A DNA stretch of 10,033 bases from Ruminococcaceae bacterium UBA1320. GTDB lineage: Bacteria > Bacillota > Clostridia > Oscillospirales > Ethanoligenentaceae. The notes below the pieces were generated by a model. The model worked only from the letters and a program-made list of their open reading frames with translations, was not told the DNA's origin and did no database searches. This document shows positions 1 through 4,187 of this stretch, piece by piece. Position numbers and translations under genes: made by a program. Each line of letters starts with the position of its first letter. Position 1 is the first letter of the stretch. The stretch is from positions 1 through 10,033 of the forward strand of contig DBTI01000166.1 of assembly GCA_002306975.1 (NCBI GenBank), written 5' to 3'.

Positions 1-151
1 TGGAGGGTGCGCGGAATGCTGTCAACATTGCGCCAACAAGCCCTATTACAACAATCAAGATCACAAGAGAAGACGCTGTGATAACTTTGCCTTTTCCGGT
101 TGAAATAAAAGTCCTGAATTTTTCAAGCATATTCGCTAGTGATTTTTTCAT
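1..151 (-). CDS. Unknown membrane-anchored or secreted protein, N-terminal 50 residues (partial)
   Basis: The reading frame starts with ATG at 151 on the minus strand and runs off the left edge. A clear GAGGAG ribosome site lies upstream in the 5' leader. The visible 50 residues begin MKKSLANMLEKFRTF. They have a basic, amphipathic start (residues 1-22) and then a hydrophobic stretch of about 20 residues (23-43, ending in LVGAMLTAF). This suggests a signal peptide or a single membrane anchor with the rest of the protein outside. The family cannot be told from this fragment. It lies inside the skin-like element and is probably transcribed from the promoter at 232-259. Confidence 0.6.
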   Translation of the reverse strand, partial: MKKSLANMLEKFRTFISTGKGKVITASSLVILIVVIGLVGAMLTAFRAPS

Positions 152-231
152 TCTGTTCACTCCTCGTCTATTTCACCAATACGGTGAATTATAATTAGTC
201 CATCTTTTTAATGGGATATTTTTCACCTTTT

Positions 232-259
232 ATTATACTATTAAATTTCCTTTGCACAA
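232..259 (-). promoter_or_regulatory. Candidate vegetative promoter for the gene at 1-151
   Basis: Read on the minus strand, a -35-like TTGTGC (254-259) is followed after 16 bp by a perfect -10 TATAAT (232-237), about 80 bp before the ATG at 151. The leader in between also holds a 6-bp inverted repeat TTCACC/GGTGAA (172-188). The -35 match is only partial. Confidence 0.45.
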
Positions 260-351
260 CAATAAATAGAATATAAATCTATTTACAACTTAAAATATAT
301 GGAAATTTGCCATGCCCTGTGCTATGATTTATTAAAATATTCTTCCATATG

Positions 352-371
352 AACCGGAAGTACTTCCGGTT
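352..371. repeat. Palindrome copy 1 (TA-centred)
   Basis: AACCGGAAGTACTTCCGGTT is a perfect 20-bp palindrome. It lies about 60 bp downstream of the NusG-like gene and about 90 bp upstream of the candidate promoter of the 1-151 gene, in the otherwise AT-rich gap 152-431. On the plus strand it is followed by a T-rich run (TTTTGTGTTTT), on the minus strand it is not. Three further copies with centre TG occur at 2229, 2810 and 4147. The flanks of this copy are unrelated to theirs. Confidence 0.85.
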
Positions 372-404
372 TTGTGTTTTACTTTGGTAAAGCTCCGCCA
401 TTCC

Positions 405-420
405 GGTGTGTTGCCACACC
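405..420 (-). terminator. Short hairpin after the NusG-like gene
   Basis: GGTGTG, loop TTGC, CACACC forms a 6-bp GC-rich stem 12 bp after the stop codon of the minus-strand NusG-like gene. There is no T-run on the downstream side, so it may stabilise the 3' end or be a weak terminator rather than a strong intrinsic one. Confidence 0.3.
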
Positions 421-431
421 AGCACCTGCTT

Positions 432-1052
432 TTACACTGTGAAAACCTGTTGCTGAAGAACATTGGATCTGCCAAAGTCTTTTAACATCAAGCCTTTTAA
501 CTGTTCCTCATATGTTCCGCTGCTTTCATTAACACACCATGCGGCCACTTTAAATGCGTGATCTTTTAAAACGCCGTTTGACTTGATATGCAGCTTTGCT
601 TCAAACTGTCGTTTGTCATACCACTCGACATAGGTGCTTTCTGCCCAAGGCGGGGGATTAACAATATCGTAAACACCGTTTCCCAAGCAATTAATGCTTT
701 TTTCTAAATACACAAGCCGTTTTTTCAGTACCAAAGGGGTCATGCTTTCACAGCATAGATTTAAAAATGATATTTCCTCATTGCTTAGTGGAACCGCATC
801 ATACTCGTTTCCGCATAGCCTTATCATCATTTTTTCTATCCGGAGATTTCTTTTGTAACGATAAAAATCCACTCTCTCAAGTCTCGCAATAACGTAACCC
901 GGCATAAGCAGCCTGTCAACGCGCATGATATTACCGGAGCGTCTTAAAAACATAGGCCGATACGGCAAATATACGTTAACACCATAATCCTTGAGGGCTG
1001 CTATGACTTCGGCTTCCTTGCCGGTTATTACTTGTATCGCGTACCAGTCCAT
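432..1052 (-). CDS. NusG-family specialised antiterminator (LoaP-like)
   Basis: This 206-residue protein carries a NusG N-terminal (NGN) domain at about residues 1-75. The start WYAIQVITGKE, the YLPYRP stretch and the signature LLMPGYVI (48-55) are typical of NusG, RfaH and LoaP proteins, which bind the RNA polymerase clamp and change pausing or termination. The C-terminal part (about 90-206) is longer and less typical than a plain KOW domain. Residues around 117-155 (NGVYDIVNPPPW...VEWYDKRQFEAKLHI) could be a diverged KOW barrel, and the last 50 residues match nothing I recognise. A GGAGG site precedes the ATG at good spacing. It is the last gene of a leftward operon behind an XRE repressor. 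Specialised NusG paralogues act on a few operons through leader sequences. Here the target is inferred to be the element's own transcripts. Confidence 0.7.
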   Translation of the reverse strand: MDWYAIQVITGKEAEVIAALKDYGVNVYLPYRPMFLRRSGNIMRVDRLLMPGYVIARLERVDFYRYKRNLRIEKMMIRLCGNEYDAVPLSNEEISFLNLCCESMTPLVLKKRLVYLEKSINCLGNGVYDIVNPPPWAESTYVEWYDKRQFEAKLHIKSNGVLKDHAFKVAAWCVNESSGTYEEQLKGLMLKDFGRSNVLQQQVFTV

Positions 1053-1093
1053 GTTGTTTTGCCTCCGTTGTTTTAAACGCCCTTTGCTTTATC

Positions 1094-1279
1094 TTAATCT
1101 GTTAAGCTCAGTTCAATAGCTTTTTCCCGTAGATGCTCAAAAAGTGCGGCTCTTGTATTTTCTGTACAATCAAGTTTTCTTATGTAGCCGATTATGCTTT
1201 GGGCATGAATCTCATTAACTTTGTCTCGCAGCGCCCGCATTCCTTCTTCTGTTTCGGGAAAATGCACATGTACTTCCAT
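1094..1279 (-). CDS. Small unknown 61-residue protein
   Basis: I place the start at the ATG at 1279 because a consensus AGGAGG (1287-1292) sits 7 nt before it. A longer in-frame start at 1363 would overlap the upstream gene and has no comparable ribosome site. The protein begins MEVHVHFPETEEGMRALRDKVNEIHAQ. It has a short beta-like start and then mainly charged helices, with no membrane segment and no metal-binding cysteines. I do not recognise a family. It lies between the XRE repressor gene (61 bp upstream) and the NusG-like gene (41 bp downstream), all on the same strand, so it is probably co-transcribed and may be a small regulatory partner. Confidence 0.6.
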   Translation of the reverse strand: MEVHVHFPETEEGMRALRDKVNEIHAQSIIGYIRKLDCTENTRAALFEHLREKAIELSLTD

Positions 1280-1340
1280 GCAAACGCCTCCTAATGTCAT
1301 TTGTATAAATCTATGTGTGTCTGCTTGTCTAAGTGAACTA

Positions 1341-1547
1341 TTATGTGCACTCGTTATCATCATAAAATTGTTGCCAATTGAAATTTAATACCTTTGCTAT
1401 GTGCTGTGCCGTAGAAACTGGAAGCTTTTGACCTCTAATATTGCATTCAATTCTTGTATAATATGCTCTTGATAATCCAGCTGATTTTGCTACTTCATTT
1501 TGCGTCATACGTTTATTTTTTCTTATTTCTTTTAACCATTCCCTCAT
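1341..1547 (-). CDS. Small XRE-family (Cro/CI-type) DNA-binding regulator
   Basis: The 68-residue protein is almost entirely one helix-turn-helix domain: REWLKEIRKNKRMTQNEVAKSAGLSRAYYTRIE, with helix 2 near NEVAKSAG and the recognition helix near SRAYYTRIE. An AAAGGGA ribosome site lies upstream of the ATG. It is the first gene of the leftward operon and faces the XRE gene at 1698 across about 150 bp holding three matching operators. This is the classical lysogeny-switch layout, and this short protein would be the Cro-like partner. Which of the two proteins binds which operator cannot be read from the sequence. Confidence 0.8.
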   Translation of the reverse strand: MREWLKEIRKNKRMTQNEVAKSAGLSRAYYTRIECNIRGQKLPVSTAQHIAKVLNFNWQQFYDDNECT

Positions 1548-1563
1548 ATGAACAATCCCTTTC

Positions 1564-1578
1564 GTACCTTTCTGGTAC
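1564..1578. promoter_or_regulatory. Operator O1 (GTACC-N5-GGTAC)
   Basis: GTACCTTTCTGGTAC is an inverted repeat of GTACC around 5 bp. It lies just downstream of the -10 box of the leftward promoter, over the expected transcription start. Together with O2 (1589-1603), its exact reverse complement, it forms a 15-bp inverted repeat spaced by 10 bp. A repressor bound here would block the leftward operon. Confidence 0.75.
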
Positions 1579-1582
1579 CTTA

Positions 1583-1611
1583 ATTATAGTACCAGAAAGG
1601 TACTATGTCAA
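1583..1611 (-). promoter_or_regulatory. Consensus promoter of the leftward repressor/NusG operon
   Basis: On the minus strand a perfect -35 TTGACA (1606-1611) is separated by exactly 17 bp from a perfect -10 TATAAT (1583-1588). The spacer contains operator O2, and O1 covers the start site. This is a textbook strong vegetative promoter held under repression. Confidence 0.85.
1589..1603. promoter_or_regulatory. Operator O2 (in the spacer of the leftward promoter)
   Basis: GTACCAGAAAGGTAC is the exact reverse complement of O1. It occupies 15 of the 17 spacer bases between -35 and -10, so binding would exclude RNA polymerase. Confidence 0.8.
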
Positions 1612-1650
1612 TAGTGCTTTCAAAAATAAGTCCCAATTAGGTAAGTTGTA

Positions 1651-1679
1651 TTTACAGTACCTTATAGGTACTATATTAT
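1651..1679 (+). promoter_or_regulatory. Promoter of the rightward regulator genes
   Basis: On the plus strand a -35-like TTTACA (1651-1656) is followed after 17 bp by a -10-like TATTAT (1674-1679). Operator O3 sits in the spacer, mirroring the leftward promoter. Transcription would start near 1685, leaving a very short leader before the TTG start at 1698. Confidence 0.65.
1657..1671. promoter_or_regulatory. Operator O3 (in the spacer of the rightward promoter)
   Basis: GTACCTTATAGGTAC keeps the GTACC/GGTAC half-sites and the 5-bp gap of O1 and O2 but has a different centre (TTATA). It begins directly after the -35 box of the rightward promoter. Confidence 0.75.
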
Positions 1680-1697
1680 TAGTACGGAGTGAGAAAC

Positions 1698-2060
1698 TTG
1701 AAGATATTAAAAGAGCTACGTACACATAAAAATATAACTCAACAAGAGTTAGCTGATTATTTAAAGGTAAATAGAAATGCAATATCTAGGTATGAAACTG
1801 GAGAAAGAGAACCCGATATAGAAATGTTAATAAAAATATCTGACTTTTTTGAAGTATCGGTAGATTACTTGCTTGGGAAAAGTGAAAAAAAATCCTCCGC
1901 CAATGCGGAGGGTGATAAAGGCAACAATAGATTTGAGGATGACATTGGATCACTCTCCCCTGAAAGCCAAGCGAAAGCTAAAGAATACATTGAAATGCTA
2001 AAAACGCTTGATAAATTAAAGCCGGAGGAAAAACCAGTTGATCTAAATAAGAAAGCCTAA
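1698..2060 (+). CDS. XRE-family repressor A (CI-like)
   Basis: This 120-residue regulator has an N-terminal helix-turn-helix domain (about residues 4-60: LKELRTHKNITQQELADYLK, then RNAISRYETGEREPD) and a charged helical tail (about 85-115), probably for dimerisation. I chose the TTG start at 1698. GGAG (1686-1689) sits 8 nt before it, and the resulting length (363 bp) and register match the neighbouring paralogue at 2280 exactly. The alternative GTG at 1689 has no ribosome site. It faces the Cro-like gene across the operator region and is probably the main element repressor. The linker between the domains contains a hairpin (1894-1911) missing from the paralogue. Confidence 0.75.
   Translation: MKILKELRTHKNITQQELADYLKVNRNAISRYETGEREPDIEMLIKISDFFEVSVDYLLGKSEKKSSANAEGDKGNNRFEDDIGSLSPESQAKAKEYIEMLKTLDKLKPEEKPVDLNKKA
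1894..1911. repeat. Intragenic hairpin in repressor A linker
   Basis: CCTCCGC, loop CAAT, GCGGAGG forms a perfect 7-bp GC-rich stem within the coding sequence for residues around SSANAEGD, directly after an A-rich run. The paralogous gene at 2280 has a different sequence here, so this looks like a local insertion or replacement in the linker. Confidence 0.6.
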
Positions 2061-2068
2061 AAATCGAA

Positions 2069-2203
2069 TTGCGTCGATTATTTGCACAAGCGCGTCTGAA
2101 TGGACAGGTAAAATCGGACGCAGCTTTTTTTACACCGTCTGTTGGAAATAAATTTAAAGTTTTAAATTTTGCATACAATAAAAGAGAAAATAAAGATACA
2201 TAA
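2069..2203 (+). pseudogene. Possible SSB-like remnant, copy A
   Basis: A 44-codon frame beginning with TTG reads FAQARLNGQVKSDAAF, then GNKFKVLNFAYNKRENKD. The pattern ARL-x-G-x-VK-x-DA ... VLNFAYNKRE-x-KD recalls the start of single-stranded DNA-binding (OB-fold) proteins of mobile elements. The frame is far too short for an SSB, and there is no ATG or ribosome site. It overlaps a terminator-like hairpin, so the coding reading is uncertain. Confidence 0.3.
2088..2131 (+). terminator. Intrinsic terminator candidate after repressor A
   Basis: AAGCGCGTC (2088-2096) pairs with GACGCAGCTT (2117-2126) with one bulged base, followed by a run of seven T (2125-2131). It lies about 30 bp after the stop codon. 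The same right arm can pair instead with GCGTCGATT at 2071-2079, which would break the terminator stem. Confidence 0.55.
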
Positions 2204-2224
2204 TCAATCTTTTCTCTGGTAGTA

Positions 2225-2252
2225 ATAAAACCGGAAGTGCTTCCGGTTTTAT
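2225..2252. repeat. Palindrome copy 2 (TG-centred), before regulator B
   Basis: The 20-bp core AACCGGAAGTGCTTCCGGTT (2229-2248) extends to 13-bp arms (ATAAAACCGGAAG and its complement) around a TG centre. It ends 31 nt before the ATG at 2280, just upstream of the ribosome site AAGGA. In RNA it would form a very stable hairpin followed by a U-rich stretch, so it could work as a leader terminator, or as a DNA operator. Confidence 0.8.
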
Positions 2253-2279
2253 AATTATATTTTGTAAGGATGTACTAAG

Positions 2280-2642
2280 ATGTTGCGATTACGGCAATTA
2301 AGAGAACAAGCACAATTAACTCAATCCCAGCTTGGAGATAAAATTGGTCAAACAAAATCGAATATATCTAAATATGAAAGAGGAGAATTAGAACCAAATA
2401 TTCAAACTCTTTTTGTTTTAGCAAATGTATTTGATGTCACGGTAGATTATTTACTTGGGAAAAGTGAAGAAAAAGCCCCTGACAAGCCAGATGATGATAA
2501 AGGCAACAATAAATTTGGGGATGACATTGGGTCACTCTCACCTGAAAGTCAAGCGAAAGCTAAAAAATACATTGAAATGCTAAAAACGCTTGATAAACTT
2601 AAGCCCGAAGAAAAACCAGTTGATCTTAATAAGAAAACTTAA
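2280..2642 (+). CDS. XRE-family regulator B (paralogue of A)
   Basis: This 120-residue regulator has an N-terminal helix-turn-helix (residues about 4-60: LRQLREQAQLTQSQLGDK, then KSNISKYERGELEPN) and a tail nearly identical to that of repressor A (SPESQAKAKKYIEMLKTLDKL). ATG start with AAGGA at 2267-2271. The recognition helix differs from that of A (TKSNISKYE against NRNAISRYE), so it should read a different operator while possibly still forming mixed dimers through the shared tail. No GTACC operators precede it. Its leader carries the palindrome instead. Confidence 0.8.
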   Translation: MLRLRQLREQAQLTQSQLGDKIGQTKSNISKYERGELEPNIQTLFVLANVFDVTVDYLLGKSEEKAPDKPDDDKGNNKFGDDIGSLSPESQAKAKKYIEMLKTLDKLKPEEKPVDLNKKT

Positions 2643-2649
2643 AATTGAA

Positions 2650-2766
2650 TTGCGTCGATTATTTGCACAAGCGCGTCTGAATCGACAGGTAAAATCGGAC
2701 GCAGCTTTTTTTACACCGTCTGTCGGAAATAAATTTAATGTTTTAAATTTTACATACAATAAATGA
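2650..2766 (+). pseudogene. Possible SSB-like remnant, copy B
   Basis: This is the second copy of the remnant at 2069. Relative to copy A it carries several amino-acid-changing substitutions (for example G to R in ARLNRQVK, K to N and A to T further on) and a premature TGA at 2764-2766. Such changes show there is no selection on this frame, so any coding role is lost. If the sequence is kept, it is for its RNA or DNA structure. Confidence 0.3.
2669..2712 (+). terminator. Intrinsic terminator candidate after regulator B
   Basis: The arms AAGCGCGTC and GACGCAGCTT and the T7 run are the same as after repressor A. This copy also has AATCGAC inside the loop, which can pair with GTCGATT just upstream, an alternative fold that is weaker in copy A. 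Confidence 0.55.
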
Positions 2767-2805
2767 GAAAATAAAGATACATAATTAATCTTTTCTCTGA
2801 CGGCG

Positions 2806-2833
2806 ATAAAACCGGAAGTGCTTCCGGTTTTAT
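2806..2833. repeat. Palindrome copy 3 (TG-centred), before the NERD gene
   Basis: Same 20-bp core at 2810-2829 and same 13-bp extended arms as copy 2. It ends 34 nt before the ATG at 2864 and belongs to the 3' module of unit B. Confidence 0.8.
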
Positions 2834-2863
2834 AATTATATTTTGTAAGGATGTACTAAGATA

Positions 2864-4084
2864 ATGACATATTTAGTTGCAAAAGCAGTATCAAAAGCGG
2901 CACAAAAAGCCGTTTCTAAAGCACCACAAGTTTCAAAAGACAACTTTTCTATAGATAAATACATTCATGATAACGAATACTTAATAATTGCAGTCTTTAT
3001 CTTGATAATTATCATAATTCTGTTGTGTTCTTATACAGCAAAGAATAGACACAAGCTTAGTATGTTAAAAGTTAGAAATGAGGTAAATGTTCTCTCTAAT
3101 AATTTACGAATTCTTTATAATCAAAAACAGGCAGAGTTAAGAACCCTTGTTAGCCAACAACAAGAATCATACGATCAAAAGGTTACGTCTTTAAATACAG
3201 ATTACCAAAGGATGTACGATGATTTGCATAACACCTTTGACCAGGCAAAGAGAACATTGAGTTTAGAAAATATAGACATTGGTGAATACAAGGTGCAAAG
3301 CAAACTAAAACAGCTTATTAAAAACCCTAAATTCAAAAAGTATTTCATTTTCAACAACGTATTTTTTAAAGACAACAGCAAGAAATTCAATACTATAGTT
3401 GATGAGATCGACCATCTGCTTGTCTGTCCTTATGGAATATTTGTGCTAGAAACAAAATACTGGATTGGACGTACATTAATATTCAATATGGAAGGTCTGT
3501 CAAAAGAATTTGCCTATCTTGCCGACCTGTTCAAAAAAGCTGGGAACAGCTCAGTTGAGAATATATCCAAATTTAAAACAATTAATATAAAGGTTAGCGA
3601 TGAAAATAGCAGCCAGCAAAAAACAAGAAATATAATAAAGACCAATTACAAAATAAACGATTATGGAGACCCGCTGAGCCAAAGCATAAAGCACGCCGTT
3701 GCTATGAATAAAGTTTTAAGTAGCAACACTGGTATTAACATTTTTATTAATCCGTGTGTAGTTTTTGTAACATCATGTGAAGTCTCTCTGGATATTATCT
3801 GCAAAAACGAAATTAATCATTATGATACAGAATCATTACAGTATTTTGGCGATATCAACGATGTTTCCAAGTCGGTGATAATACCCGTAAACGGTGATAA
3901 CGACACATCCATAGAAACTCTTGATAAGTTTTTCAGCGACATTTCAAAAGGCAGCACAATTCTCAAAGCAAATGAAATTAATACAATTTGCAACTATATT
4001 AGAACCCAAGAGGATATTTACTATAGGAAAGAGATAAATTATATACCGGAACAAAAACCCACGATGCAGGCATCAATCAAATAA
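2864..4084 (+). CDS. Membrane-anchored NERD-domain protein
   Basis: This 406-residue protein has an Ala/Lys-rich start (residues 1-25), one very hydrophobic membrane segment (about 40-57, AVFILIIIIILL), a helical, coiled-coil-like stretch (about 65-135, rich in Q, E and K) and then a NERD domain (about 137-250). The NERD signature is EIDHLLVCPYGIFVLETKYW, with acidic and basic residues E141, D183, E196 and K198 in the arrangement of the PD-(D/E)xK nuclease superfamily. NERD proteins are predicted nucleases or nucleic-acid-processing proteins, but few have been tested. The C-terminal 150 residues are not recognised. The ATG is preceded by AAGGA at a rather long 12-nt spacing, because ATA is inserted relative to the paralogous leader. 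It is AT-rich like its upstream neighbours. A defence or element-stability role is possible but inferred. Confidence 0.75.
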   Translation: MTYLVAKAVSKAAQKAVSKAPQVSKDNFSIDKYIHDNEYLIIAVFILIIIIILLCSYTAKNRHKLSMLKVRNEVNVLSNNLRILYNQKQAELRTLVSQQQESYDQKVTSLNTDYQRMYDDLHNTFDQAKRTLSLENIDIGEYKVQSKLKQLIKNPKFKKYFIFNNVFFKDNSKKFNTIVDEIDHLLVCPYGIFVLETKYWIGRTLIFNMEGLSKEFAYLADLFKKAGNSSVENISKFKTINIKVSDENSSQQKTRNIIKTNYKINDYGDPLSQSIKHAVAMNKVLSSNTGINIFINPCVVFVTSCEVSLDIICKNEINHYDTESLQYFGDINDVSKSVIIPVNGDNDTSIETLDKFFSDISKGSTILKANEINTICNYIRTQEDIYYRKEINYIPEQKPTMQASIK

Positions 4085-4146
4085 AGGTTTTTAACTCTCT
4101 CTAAAGATATATTACAAGCACTTGGCTTTTTCTCTGCGAATGGCTC

Positions 4147-4166
4147 AACCGGAAGTGCTTCCGGTT
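4147..4166. repeat. Palindrome copy 4 (TG-centred), before the recombinase
   Basis: AACCGGAAGTGCTTCCGGTT lies 21 nt before the recombinase ATG. The flanking bases are unrelated to copies 2 and 3 (CTC on the left, GAAAAG on the right, no T-run), which shows that the 20-bp core itself is conserved and not just a duplicated segment or terminator tail. Confidence 0.85.
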
Positions 4167-4187
4167 GAAAAGTATAAGGATGATTTT

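Larger units (their letters stand above)
1698..2860 (+). repeat. Tandem duplication: regulator gene plus 3' module
   Basis: Unit A (1698-2279) and unit B (2280-2860) are head-to-tail copies of about 582 bp. Each contains a 120-codon XRE gene, a terminator-like hairpin, an SSB-like remnant, an AT-rich stretch with a second hairpin, and the palindrome with a ribosome site. Similarity is uneven. The first 60 codons have drifted (about 46% identical residues by eye), while everything from about 1914/2496 onward is nearly identical, with one single-base length change just after the stop codons. Confidence 0.85.

Noticed and set aside
1978..2178. Minus-strand frame of 66 codons across the end of repressor A
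   Set aside because: It overlaps the real gene and the terminator region, has no ribosome site and is not kept in the duplicated copy.
2225..2252. Palindromes as plain intrinsic terminators of the upstream genes
   Set aside because: Copy 4 has no T-run, copies 2 and 3 lie far after the genes and close to the next ribosome site, and a better terminator already follows each regulator gene. A terminator role in the leader remains possible.
4122..4187. Longer recombinase start at 4122 giving 22 extra residues
   Set aside because: No ribosome site, it would translate the palindrome, and the resolvase fold begins at the ATG at 4188, which has AAGGA at good spacing.
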